DNA of 64,000 nucleotides, from NCBI GenBank assembly GCA_963664935.2, contig CAXXSE010000007.1, positions 1,488,001-1,552,000 of the forward strand. The letters run 5' to 3'. How positions within the stretch are numbered: the first letter of the stretch is position 1; the number at the start of each line of letters is the position of its first letter. The notes beneath the pieces were generated by a model. The model was not told the DNA's origin and did no database searches. It was given only the letters and a program-made list of their open reading frames with translations. Positions 19,662-29,194 of the stretch are shown here, one piece after another. Made by a program: the position numbers and the translations under genes. Origin of the DNA: G963664935 sp963664935 (lineage in GTDB: Bacteria > Pseudomonadota > Gammaproteobacteria > Methylococcales > G963664935).

Positions 19662-20453
19662 ATGCGACAAATAGATCAGTTTTTGACAATATCCGAAGCT
19701 GCCTATTTGCTTAAAGTCAGTAAATCTTTACTGCGCCGATGGAGTAACACGGGCCAGCTAGCCTGTTTCCGTATTGGGTAACGTAATGAAAGACGGTTTT
19801 TATTGAACGATCTGTTGGCATTGATTGAAGCACCTGTCGGAATACCCACACATCCTGGAAACAACCACCTGCAATCGAATCCATCGCACAAAATCGAAAT
19901 GCATCTACCGTTTCACGTGTGCACAATGTTCAAAGATACCGACGAGCAATGGCGACAACTGCGGCCGTTTTTGGCAACGCATCGGTCACCAACGGCTAAA
20001 ACCGTTTATCTCTATCATAGTGACAAGCAAACATTGGTCAACATGCTCATGGCTGAAGGTTTCGATAAATCATTTATCGAAAATAAAGGCACATTCGAAA
20101 TGATTTCGGTATCGGATTCATACATCTTGAACAAGCGTTTTGATGTCGATCGAATGCTTCAATTCTGGAAATTGATTATCTCTCGATGTCAAAACAGCGG
20201 CATCAAACGGCTTTTGTTGATGGGTGAAATGGAGTGGTTTACGACAGGGTTACCCGGTTGCGACGACCTCATCCAGTACGAGGAAAAGCTCGATAAGTTC
20301 GTCCAGGAGTATCCATGGGTCACTATCGTTTGCCAATATTTTTTACCCAAATTTCCTGCAACGATGATATTCGACAATCTATGCATACATCACTACGTTT
20401 CTATGTCAGACAGATTGGTGGATGGATTAGGATATCAAAACCACCCCTGTTGA
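19662..20453 (+). pseudogene. DcmR-like sensor/regulator with MEDS domain, in-frame stop
   Basis: The N-terminus is an excisionase/MerR-like helix-turn-helix (FLTISEAAYLLKVSKSLLRRW, 7-27, ending FRIG). A TAA at 19779-19781 follows, then the same frame goes on RNERRFLLNDLLAL and a MEDS sensory domain: HVCTMFKDTDEQW, TVYLYHSDKQTL, FDVDRMLQFW, LLLMGEMEW, TIVCQYFLPKF. MEDS proteins such as DcmR are regulators found in methylotrophs and methanogens. Only one base change is needed to restore it, so inactivation is recent. No target gene is adjacent. Confidence 0.8.
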
Positions 20454-21212
20454 TCGTTGTGCGGGGAGAAAAGTCGCCCTTGATATAGGCACACATTTGC
20501 GCACATAATCTTGTAAGGATAAAAGGTTTTGTCTTATGCCCCCGGGTAGACATGAAGTTTTCACGAAGGTCCGCAGTGGATCGGTAAGTGACCATCGCTC
20601 CGAAGATCCGAACGACCGCTTTGAGTATCAACCGGTCATTCACCTGGAATTATCGACCGGCCGGTAATAGCCGAAAGCGGTCATCGATGGGGCGTGACCC
20701 GCCTTCCGCGCCCTAACTCTTTGATTGTTTACTCCATGACTAAAATTGACCGTTTTGGGTACGTAAGTGTTTGATTCTTTCTTCTTAAACGATACGCTAG
20801 GTCATTGATTCATAGCGAGAGCGGAACGCGGGTTACGCCCTCATCGATGTAAGTAAAATTTGGCGGAATATTACCTCATAACTATGCGTATCTTCCAGCG
20901 ATATTGGTTCTGAACATATTTGACGCCAACCGTGAATTGGATTAGTTAAATTTGGATAGATGTCTTTAGGGAGTAACAGTCTCCAATAATCTTTTTATTC
21001 GACTGCCGGGATTAGTTATGCAACGTACTGATCGGTCTAGCTTTGCGCAATGGGCGGCTCTCATTTTTAGTTATAAATAACAAACAGTTATAGATCTTAT
21101 CTGGCTCTTTTAATGCGATGGTCAGGAATTCGAGTTGCCCACGACTCACTAAATTACTGCCTCATCGGTTGTTACTTCATGTCCACCAAAACGAGTTGAT
21201 CCGAAACCTTCG
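20454..21212. other. Gene-free stretch with one palindromic element
   Basis: About 760 bases. The recognisable item is the palindrome at 20682-20849. Before it, a GC-richer piece (GACCGCTTTGAG...GAAAGCGGTCATCG) looks like worn repeat DNA. No open frame is convincing. Confidence 0.45.
20682..20849. repeat. 168-bp element with about 30-bp inverted ends
   Basis: The left arm starts CATCGATGGGGCGTGACCCG; the right arm, read on the other strand, starts CATCGATGAGGGCGTAACCC, and pairing continues for about 30 bases with a few mismatches. The middle is AT-rich and non-coding. A single copy in the window. Confidence 0.65.
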
Positions 21213-21452
21213 CTAGGAGGCTGCCCGAGAATAGGAGCCGTCGCGAGGGAAAGCTGGTTTGAGCCTGATTTTTTCATTATTTGAGGCGAATACTTGCTGT
21301 ATTTAACGACAAATCCGCCTGGAGCGGGTTTGGACCGCTGAAAGCGGCCCACAGGTGTGAAATATAGGGATGTATTTCATCAATATAATGGGAAAATCAG
21401 GCCAAATCCAGCTTTTCCGCAGTAGGCTCTCTATTCTCGGACAGCCTCCTAG
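21213..21452. mobile_element. Palindromic miniature element, family A (240 bp)
   Basis: The best-preserved family A copy. Both ends read inward from CTAGGAGGCTG(C/T)CCGAGAATAG and stay similar for about 55 bases (AAAGCTGG, GCCTGATTTTT). The interior includes GGGATGTATTTCATC. No gene. It borders the 3' end of the decayed vapC. Confidence 0.85.
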
Positions 21453-21815
21453 TTGCTGATAGTCCTAGTCATCGTGCAATAAAGTCAGTTTATGGTCGAT
21501 CGCGATCTGTGCGATCAGGCAATCAACGGAGGAACGGATGGTAATGCCCTGTCGGCGACATCGGTAGTACAGATCAGCTGCATTTGCATAACTATCTACA
21601 GAGTCCAACGGATGATAGAACCGCTGGGTGGTCAGATAATCATAAAGCTCTTTTTAGTCATTTTGATCTATTGCACCCTGCGGAATTTCCTGAAGGATTA
21701 CGCCCGTGATGCCGTAAGAAACCTGCTGTTACAATAGGCGTTTAAAATAATGGGTTGCGGGTGTATCCCGTTGTCGAAAGAGGTTAATCCAAACTGAAGT
21801 ATCAATCAGATACAT
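21453..21815 (-). pseudogene. VapC-type PIN toxin, with in-frame stops
   Basis: The frame from ATG 21815 reads MYLIDTSVWINLF, a PIN N-terminus with its first Asp, then THYFKRLL and a stop (TAA), GVILQEIPQG with the conserved Glu, another stop (TGA), and SVDCLIAQIAIDHKLTLLHDD before a third stop where relatives read NDRDF. PIN toxins are RNases. With at least two internal stops this one is dead. It follows the vapB remnant on the same strand. Confidence 0.8.
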
Positions 21816-22158
21816 TGGGTTCCGAAGAATTGCGCAGGGATTTATAGTCATAGCTCGGATCTATGCTGACTCTACCGATCAATTCCCGGACATCTTTGCG
21901 CCGACGGTTTTCCACAAAATCCTTCAAAGCCAGATGTACTAGTTCACGTTTGCATATCGAAAAGCTTGAATTACTAGTACCCCGCACACTAAATAACTAC
22001 GTTTAAGCGGCGAGGATAAATCGCCGAGAACAAGGCGCGACAGCGCAGGAATAGCCATCCTCTTTCAAGCTGTCGCAACGCAGTTATCGACGATTTAGAC
22101 GTAGTTATTTAGGGGTACGGGGTACTAGTTCATCGTTTAGTTCAATGTTAGTCCGCAC
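21802..22158 (-). pseudogene. VapB-type antitoxin split by a palindromic element
   Basis: The 5' piece starts at GTG 22158 (RTNIELNDELV) and stops at the element at 21979-22122. After the element the sequence resumes VIQAFRYA, then in a shifted frame CKRELVHLALKDFVENRRRKDVREL and SYDYKSLRNS, the VapB C-terminus. Excising the element restores DELVIQAF without a gap, so this is a true insertion. A further indel near 21955 breaks the frame. The 3' end overlaps the start of vapC, as usual for vapBC. Confidence 0.8.
21979..22122. mobile_element. 144-bp palindromic miniature element inserted in vapB
   Basis: Inverted ends CCCCGCACACTAAATAACTA and CCCCGTACCCCTAAATAACT (other strand). A target repeat TACTAGT lies at 21972-21978 and 22123-22129. 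The interior is GC-rich with nested pairing and no gene. Confidence 0.85.
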
Positions 22159-23349
22159 AATTACACCTCTATGCATACCAAATCATACACTATTGTATAC
22201 ACCTCTTCTTAAGTTGGGTAGATTACGGGCGAAGTAATGCTGAATCTATATGGATGAACCATTTACAGAATAGGTTGGCTGAATGTATTATTATCGTTGG
22301 GTAAAATGGGGCCAAGTTACTTGACCCTATTACCTGAAGTACACACTTCCCAAGATTTGATAGCCTATATTGACTTCCTTAGTCTTTATATTTAATTGGA
22401 TAAATCAAGTCCGTAGTACCTTGACCGTTCCGATCCGTTATGCTTTCGCCGCGAACGACTTCATGGGTTTTCTAATTGAATAGCGCGGCTGTGCCCTTCT
22501 GTAGCAACTCCGTACTTTACAAATTGCTTGGCATCGGGCAACCCACTTGACAGGTTTTTTCTAGTGAGTTGGTTTTTGTTGAACAGGATGGCTGGATATT
22601 AAGGATTTTAGTTCAGTGGCGTTTGTTCGTTCCTCACTTTGACTAATAGAAAATCAAAAATTAATCAGGGCGACGGAGAAGCAATGTATTAATGGGATTG
22701 ATAGCGAAAGGGAATTCCATTTGTTTTCCCAGTGTCCGGACAGGGTCTCTATGTTATGTTGAGCTACACATAGGGGTCGATAGCAGACAAAAATCAATCG
22801 TCCGAAAATCGACAACCCAGTCAAGATAAATACCATAAGTTGATAATTACTAGGTTTGGAGTAAGTGGCATAAGCCGAAGGACGATACCCACCTTTGCAA
22901 GTTGAGTGCTTTACTCCCAAAATCTTGCAGCCTTTCAGACGCTACCAAAGTCTGTGTGAACGCAGTGAATAAATGCCACCCGCACCAAGTCATAACATCG
23001 TATTGCCTATCAAACCCCCGTCATCGGTCCTATCTTATAGAATGACAGCCAGGGGTTGCCCGTTACCCAAGCTTGTTTAATAGTGGGGCGTGGCTATTGA
23101 AGGGAATAGCCGCGCTTGTAGAGGAGAAAACCTTTGAAAAAGATCGCGGTGGAAACGCGAAGCGATGGGACAGCGCGGAGTCTACAGAATAATTTGGTTG
23201 AATGTATTATTATCGGCGGGGTTCACTCTGTCATCTAAATTGACACACTAAAATACGATGGTAGTTACTGGTTACGGGAAAATACATTAAAATTACGACG
23301 CATTGAATTTCTTGTCCTTAATACTAAAAACGTCAAACGGACAAAACCT
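22159..23349. other. Gene-free stretch with short dispersed repeats
   Basis: About 1.2 kb without a supported gene. Two short repeats stand out: GATTACGGGCGAAGTAATGC near 22221 recurs near 24425 with one mismatch in this core, and GAATGTATTATTATCG at about 22282 recurs at about 23201 with similar flanks. A stem GCGTGGCTATT...AATAGCCGCGC lies near 23086-23117. The region looks like decayed DNA. Confidence 0.45.
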
Positions 23350-24305
23350 TTGGCAAAAAACATCGCACTCTATCTGGATGGAACCTGGAATGCCCCGGGA
23401 AGTCGCACAAACGTGCGCGTCTTGTATGAGCAAACACGCGGTGTTGATATTGATTTATCCAAACAAAAGGATCAGCGCAACAAGGTACGAATAGAAGCCG
23501 CTCAACAGCTCAGATATTACGATCAGGGTGCGGGAACCCGCTTTTTTAACCAGTTCCGGGGAGGGGTTTTTGGCCGCGGGGTGGCGGAAAACATAGGATA
23601 AGCCTACGACGCACTGGCTCGGCACTATCAAGAGGGAGACCAGATCTACGTATTCGGCTTTAGCCGCGGAGCGTTTACCGAGCGCACCCTGGTCGGCGTG
23701 TTTGATCGCTTTGGTCTTAACTCTGATGTCTCCGGCAAACAGCTAGCAGTTCATTACATTGAACACACTGCGGGTGGAAAAGTTTGCAACTGCCACCCAC
23801 ACCTAAAAAAGGGCATCAAAAACGAGAACTTTATAAAAGTCAAAATAACCTTCCTCGGCGTCTGGGATACGGTCATCGCAATCGGCAATCCATTGTCCAA
23901 ACGCTCAAACAGAACAGACCAAGAATCATCGGCTGGTCAGAAAAAAAAGACTGTCGATCTCTACAATACATTCGCGAACACACATGTTTGCAGCATCGTC
24001 GAACATGCCGCTCAAGCGCTGGCGCTGGACGAATTCAGGGCGAATTTTCAGCACACACGCCCTGGACCGGCTCAGAGCAGCCAACGATCAGCGTTAAACA
24101 ACGTTGGTTTGTGGGTGCACACGCCAATGTCGGTGGCGGCTATCGGGACAATCACCTAAGCAGAATTCCGCGCTATTGGATACAAGAGCAAGCGAGTAAG
24201 CTGGGGCTCAAATATTACCGTCTCCTGACTCCCCCCGATCACTCCATACAGGAACCGGTTATTGATTCTTATTCTGCTTTCCCCTTTGGGCGGAAGCCCT
24301 CTTAA
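23350..24305 (+). pseudogene. DUF2235 alpha/beta hydrolase, broken
   Basis: The start MAKNIALYLDGTWNAPG is the DUF2235 N-terminus (family linked to type VI-secreted phospholipases and related hydrolases). A TAA at 23599-23601 interrupts AENIG-stop-AYDALARHY. The same frame then has YVFGFSRGAFTERTL with the nucleophile serine elbow (GFSRG) and FLGVWDTV. Near 24100 the family sequence moves to another frame (VKQRWFVGAHANVGGGY), ending at 24305. So one stop and one frameshift. No secretion partner is nearby. Confidence 0.8.
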
Positions 24306-24652
24306 AGTTGGCGTACTTTTTTTATAACAAGGAATTAATCCAGATACATCAGGATAAAATTTTTAACTTATTGTAATTTAGGGGGATTATTAATATAAGT
24401 CACGAAGATGGGTTAAGTTGTATAGATTACGGACGAAGTAATGCAGGTTTCGTTGGGCATACTGAACGCAGTAATCGCTAAAACAAACCGTGAGCTGAAT
24501 AGCTACGAATCGTATACAAACAGACCATAGACTACGCAACTTGTTGATAGCTGGATCGAGATAGCTGTCTGAATCCAGACATCTGTAATATAATCCCACT
24601 CCCGCGGGTTTTATCCTTCGCTACCCGCCCAAGATTATTGAACTAAACCATC
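24306..24652. other. Intergenic upstream of the P450 gene
   Basis: A 347-base AT-rich stretch. It contains the second copy of the short repeat around GATTACGGACGAAGTAATGC (24425) and nothing else I recognise. Confidence 0.45.
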
Positions 24653-25960
24653 ATGCCCGAACCCAACCCATCTAACACATTTCCGCCTGGGCCCTCGGAG
24701 ACGGTTACCCTGAACCTGGATCTCGACACGCTTAATGCCATTACCGGCATGGTCGAAAAATACGGCGATATCGTCAAGCTGTCCGTCTCCGGACGCAGCA
24801 ATTCTACCCACTTGGTCATCGACGCCGATTACGTACAACATATACTTATTGGCAACCATGGTAATTACATCAAGGGTGTCGGTTTTGAACGCGTAAAAAT
24901 GTTGCTGGGCAATGGCATTATTGTCAGCGGCGGTGATTTCTGGCGTCGCCAACGGACACTGATCCAGCCCGCGTTCAGCCGAGGTAATATAAGCCAACTG
25001 TCCACAATGATTAAATCGGTGACATCGACGTTAATTCCGTTGTGGCAACGACACGCCGATGATGGGAAACCCATCGATATAACCACACAGACCAGCGAGT
25101 TTGCTCTCGAAGTCATACTGCGCGCTTTGTTCAGCGATGACCTTGATTACATTATCGAATCGCGCGGGAACAACCCCTTCGCTTTTCTGACCGATGATAC
25201 GACCCGAGACTTGGCCGTGGCGATGAAATTTCGCCAGTTGACCCGTCTGGTTCAGGAAGTTATCGATGACAGGCGTGAAAACAACCGTAATCCGTTTGAT
25301 CTGTTGTCGTTAATGATGGACGCGAGTGATAAGCAAGGTAATCAAATGACCGACAAGGAGTTGATTGATGAAGTCATGACAATGATTATCGCCGGTCATG
25401 AAACATAGGCTGGAACCTTGAACTGGGCGTGGTACGAGCTGTCACAAAACCCCGATATTGAACAACGGTTTCTCGACGAAATACAATCCGTGCTCGTCAA
25501 CGATCAGCTGGCTTTTGAAGACATCCCCAAACTCAAGTACACCAAGCAGATTATCAACGAAACCCTGCGCCTGTATCCGCCGGTGTGGCTATTTACCCGC
25601 AAAGCCCTAGGCGAAGACAATTTGGGTGGTTATACTGTGTCGCCCGGCACGGATATTTACATGCTTCCCTATTTGACCCATAGAAAACAGGAATACTGGG
25701 ATACTCCTAATCAATTCAACCCCGATCATTTCCGCGAAGACGGCACCAAACTGAAGCACAAATACGCCTTTTTTCCTTTTTCCGCCGGGTCGCGCCGTTG
25801 CATCGGTGAATTTTTTTCCTACATCGAAATGCAGACTCATCTCGCATTGTTGGCCACCAAGTTCAAACTTCGATATATTCCGGGTGAACCCATCGAACTC
25901 GATCCCGGCATAAACCTCCGAACCCGAAACAGCATATTGATGTCCGTTGAAGCACGCTAG
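24653..25960 (+). pseudogene. Cytochrome P450 with an amber stop in the I-helix
   Basis: Heme-thiolate monooxygenase, about 435 residues if read through. It has the C-helix WRRQR, the I-helix MIIAGHET then TAG (25406-25408) then AGTLNWAWYEL, the K-helix ETLRLYPP and the heme loop FSAGSRRCIG with the Cys ligand. The stop falls on the residue after the first T of the AGxET motif, the oxygen-activation site. Everything after it is intact, so the mutation is recent or the codon is suppressed. No ferredoxin partner is adjacent; the acyl-AMP ligase gene follows, which hints at a fatty-acyl substrate (inference). Confidence 0.9.
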
Positions 25961-26088
25961 TACTTCAAACCCTACATAACCCATAAGATAGGAGAGTATA
26001 AATGAGTGATAACAAGGCAAACAAACGCAGGAATATGGGTATATTTTAAGTTTGTTTAACGCAGTTATCGGTCATTTAGGCCTCCTAG
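25959..26088. repeat. Half copy of the 159-bp palindromic element
   Basis: About 120 bases match the element at 32696-32854 in the same orientation (AGTACTTCAAACCCTA...GCAGTTATCGGTCATTTAGG), but the right arm is lost after CCTCCTA. It begins at the P450 stop codon and ends directly at the start of the acyl-AMP ligase. It contains an AGGAG-ATG mini-frame of 15 codons (MSDNKANKRRNMGIF) that I do not call a gene. Confidence 0.85.
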
Positions 26089-28059
26089 TTGATGATTGAT
26101 TTTGACGTATTGACCCAGGTGTTGGACGGCAATGCCAGCGAGCATCACGGCATAACGTATATCCGCGGCCAGAACAAAATAACCTCGGTGAGTTTCGGCG
26201 ACCTTCGTCAGCGCGCACTGGGCGTTCTGTTTCATATTCAAGAACGCGGTCTTCAGCCTGGTGATGAACTCATACTGTTGACCGACAATAACGAGTTTTT
26301 TATCGACGCATTCTGGGCCTGCCTGTATGGCGGCATCGTCCCCGTACCTGTTGCGGTGGGTATCAGCGATGAACACCGTTTCAAACTGGCACGCATCTTC
26401 AACAAGTTGACGTCACCGTATATCTATACCGAGCAAAGCTTACTCGACAAGATGGAGTGGTTTTTCAATACCAACGAACTGGCCAGTGAAGGGAAAAGGA
26501 TAGTTGAGCGTTCGATCACTATCGAATCCATAAACGATATTTCCAGCGCGGGTGCGATACACGAAGCCTCGCCGGACGATACGGCGTTTATTCAGTTTTC
26601 ATCGGGTTCGACCAGTAAACCTAAGGGTGTGGTGCTGACCCACAAAAATGTTCTTACCAACATCAAGGCGATCATTGGCGGCACCTCGTTTACATCCGAC
26701 GATACGTATCTCAGTTGGATGCCACTGACTCACGACATGGGCTTGATAGGTTTTCACCTTATGCCTCTGGCGCTCAACGGCAATCATACCATCATGGATA
26801 CCAGCGTATTTGTGCGCAGACCGTTGTCGTGGCTGAGCGTTACTTCGGAAAAGAAATCCAGCATCTTGTGCTCACCCAATTTCGGTTTTAAACATTTTTT
26901 GAAGGTGTTCGAATCCAGGGGGCTTCCCGATCTTGATCTGTCCCATGTCCGGCTCATCGTCAATGGCGCCGAACCTATCTCGGCACAGTTATGCAACGAA
27001 TTCCTTGATGCCATGAGTCCCTTCGGGCTGAAAAGAAATGTCATGTTCCCGGTGTATGGTCTGGCTGAAGCCAGCCTCGCCGTATCATTACCGGATTTCG
27101 ATGCTGAGATAAACACCATCAGTGCAAATCGGCAACGACTGGGTATTGGCGAGAAGCTCGAATTGGTCGAGCCAGACGATATAAATGCAATGACCTTTGT
27201 GACCGTCGGTCGTCCGATTAACGAGTGTGGTGTACGCATCGCTGACTCCGATGGCAAGGAATTAGCCGAAGGTTTTGTCGGGCGCATCCTGCTCAAGGGT
27301 AACAACGTCACCAATGGATATTACCTAGCGGACGATATCAACAGCCGGATATTTGATATGGAAGGTTGGCTGGATACCGGCGATCTCGGATTGTTTCACG
27401 AAGGTGAACTGGTCGTTACCGGCCGCGTCAAAGATGTGATTTTCGTCAACGGTCAGAACTTTTACTCCCACGACATCGAGAATATCATTCACCAACTCGA
27501 CGAACTTGAACTCGGCAAGGTGGTTGCCTCTGGCGCCAGAAAACCTGGAGACGGAGAAGACGAGTTGATCGTGTTTATACTGTATCGCGGTGATATCAAG
27601 TCCTGCATTCCGCTGACACACCAGATACGCAAGCTGGTTAACGAAACAACCGGCGTCGAAGTGAAACACGTACTACCGATACAACGTATCCCCAAAACAA
27701 CCAGCGGCAAGGTCCAACGGCACAAGCTCGCCGATAGCTACCGCGACGGGGAATACGACGGGATTGTTGCCGAAATTAAGGCGTTGGATACGTCACCTGT
27801 CTTTGAGGAAAGCACAGGTGACTCAGAAGTTAATATCGAGGCGCAACTCAACACCATTTGCCGTTCGGTTGTCACCGACAAAACCATTGCACTGGATGAT
27901 AACCTGTTTGAAATAGGCATCAGTTCTCTGGCGCTGGCGGAAATACACGAGAAGATCGACGCGCAATACCCGGGGTTGGTGGATATCACGGACCTGTTCG
28001 ATTACCCAAATATCAAGGCGCTGGCGCAGTTTATAGAAGAAAAAATTCAGGTAGTTTGA
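26089..28059 (+). CDS. Fatty acyl-AMP ligase with C-terminal acyl carrier domain
   Basis: About 656 residues. Adenylation domain: FSSGSTSKPKGVVLTHKN (P-loop-like A3), then VYGLAEASL, GWLDTGDLG and KTTSGKVQRHKL. This pattern fits FAAL enzymes, which activate fatty acids as acyl-adenylates and pass them to a carrier protein. The last 80 residues are a carrier domain with the phosphopantetheine Ser in IGISSLALAE. It follows a P450 gene and probably acts with it on a fatty acyl chain; product unknown. The start is TTG 26089 or ATG 26092, directly after a truncated palindromic repeat; no clear ribosome site is seen, so the native 5' end may have been changed. Confidence 0.88.
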   Translation: MMIDFDVLTQVLDGNASEHHGITYIRGQNKITSVSFGDLRQRALGVLFHIQERGLQPGDELILLTDNNEFFIDAFWACLYGGIVPVPVAVGISDEHRFKLARIFNKLTSPYIYTEQSLLDKMEWFFNTNELASEGKRIVERSITIESINDISSAGAIHEASPDDTAFIQFSSGSTSKPKGVVLTHKNVLTNIKAIIGGTSFTSDDTYLSWMPLTHDMGLIGFHLMPLALNGNHTIMDTSVFVRRPLSWLSVTSEKKSSILCSPNFGFKHFLKVFESRGLPDLDLSHVRLIVNGAEPISAQLCNEFLDAMSPFGLKRNVMFPVYGLAEASLAVSLPDFDAEINTISANRQRLGIGEKLELVEPDDINAMTFVTVGRPINECGVRIADSDGKELAEGFVGRILLKGNNVTNGYYLADDINSRIFDMEGWLDTGDLGLFHEGELVVTGRVKDVIFVNGQNFYSHDIENIIHQLDELELGKVVASGARKPGDGEDELIVFILYRGDIKSCIPLTHQIRKLVNETTGVEVKHVLPIQRIPKTTSGKVQRHKLADSYRDGEYDGIVAEIKALDTSPVFEESTGDSEVNIEAQLNTICRSVVTDKTIALDDNLFEIGISSLALAEIHEKIDAQYPGLVDITDLFDYPNIKALAQFIEEKIQVV

Positions 28060-28084
28060 TATAAGGCATCTTTAGCAAGATGCC

Positions 28085-28351
28085 TTACCCGTTTAGCCCA
28101 CCATTGTCCGGCAAGACAATATTGAGTTCGAGTACTTCCCGGGTTTCGTCTTTTTCCATGGTAATGGAAATTGCGTCTTGATTCACATTGACGTATTTTC
28201 GGACTACCGCCAATAATTCATTCTGCATTTTCGGCAAATAAGAGGGTTTGTTTCTTTCAGCGCGTTCGTGGGAAACTACAATTTGGAGCCGCTCTCTGGC
28301 GATTGCGGCGCTGTTTGAACGGGAAGTTCTAAAGTAATCCAATAAACCCAT
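28085..28351 (-). CDS. minE: Cell division topological factor MinE
   Basis: 88 residues. It drives MinD off the membrane and makes the Min system oscillate. The N-terminal amphipathic/anti-MinCD region (MGLLDYFRTSRSNSAAIARERLQI) and the topological domain follow the normal pattern. The gene starts 3 bases after minD, last gene of minCDE. Confidence 0.97.
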   Translation of the reverse strand: MGLLDYFRTSRSNSAAIARERLQIVVSHERAERNKPSYLPKMQNELLAVVRKYVNVNQDAISITMEKDETREVLELNIVLPDNGGLNG

Positions 28352-28354
28352 CGC

Positions 28355-29179
28355 TTAACCTCCAAACAATCGTCCGAACAGACCTTTTCTTTGTTCATTA
28401 ATAAAGCGGTGGGGTAAATCTTCGCCCAAATACCGGGACACGACATCCACGTAAGCTTGCCCTGCGTCACTCTCTTTATTCAGTATGACCGGGACTCCTG
28501 AGTTCGAGGCGCCGAGCACCGATTCCGATTCGGGGATCACGCCCAACAAGTCCATCGATAAAATTTCCTGAACATCATCGACCCCTAACATTTCGCCCAT
28601 GTTCACACGCTTTGGCGAATATCGTGAAAGCAAAAGATACTCTTTTATAGGATCGTCATTTTGCTCGGCCCGCCGAGACTTACTGGCGAGAATCCCAAGC
28701 ATTCGATCAGAATCGCGAACCGAGGCGATTTCCGGGTTAGTTACAACAAAAGCATCATCGGCGAAATACATAGCCAAATTAGCCCCTCTTTCGATTCCGG
28801 CCGGAGAATCACAGACAACGTACTCGAAATCTTTCTTTAGCTCATCCAAGACTCGCCCGACCCCTTCCTTAGTCAAAGCATCTTTATCACGTGTTTGGGA
28901 AGCGGGCAGAATATATAAATCGACACAACGTTTATCGCGGATTAAAGCTTGATTTAAATTAGCTTCCCCGTTGATGACATTAATGAAGTCATAAACAACA
29001 CGCCGTTCGCAACCCATGATCAGATCGAGGTTGCGCAATCCTACATCAAAATCAATCACTGCGGTGCGACACCCTTTCCGCGCCAAACCCATTGCCACCG
29101 AGGCGCTGGTGGTGGTCTTCCCCACGCCGCCTTTTCCCGAAGTAATTACAATCGTTCTTGCCAAAATACTTTCCTCCAA
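28355..29179 (-). CDS. minD: Septum site-determining ATPase MinD
   Basis: 274 residues. Membrane-bound ParA-type ATPase that positions MinC. It has the deviant Walker A KGGVGKTT (near residues 15-22), VIDFDVGLRNLD, and the C-terminal amphipathic membrane helix (GLFGRLFGG). Middle gene of minCDE, 15 bases after minC. Confidence 0.98.
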   Translation of the reverse strand: MEESILARTIVITSGKGGVGKTTTSASVAMGLARKGCRTAVIDFDVGLRNLDLIMGCERRVVYDFINVINGEANLNQALIRDKRCVDLYILPASQTRDKDALTKEGVGRVLDELKKDFEYVVCDSPAGIERGANLAMYFADDAFVVTNPEIASVRDSDRMLGILASKSRRAEQNDDPIKEYLLLSRYSPKRVNMGEMLGVDDVQEILSMDLLGVIPESESVLGASNSGVPVILNKESDAGQAYVDVVSRYLGEDLPHRFINEQRKGLFGRLFGG

Positions 29180-29194
29180 CCCTATTCCAACCGT

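Noticed and set aside
20401..20643. 80-residue minus-strand frame after the DcmR-like pseudogene
   Set aside because: It overlaps the end of the DcmR-like frame and shows no motif.
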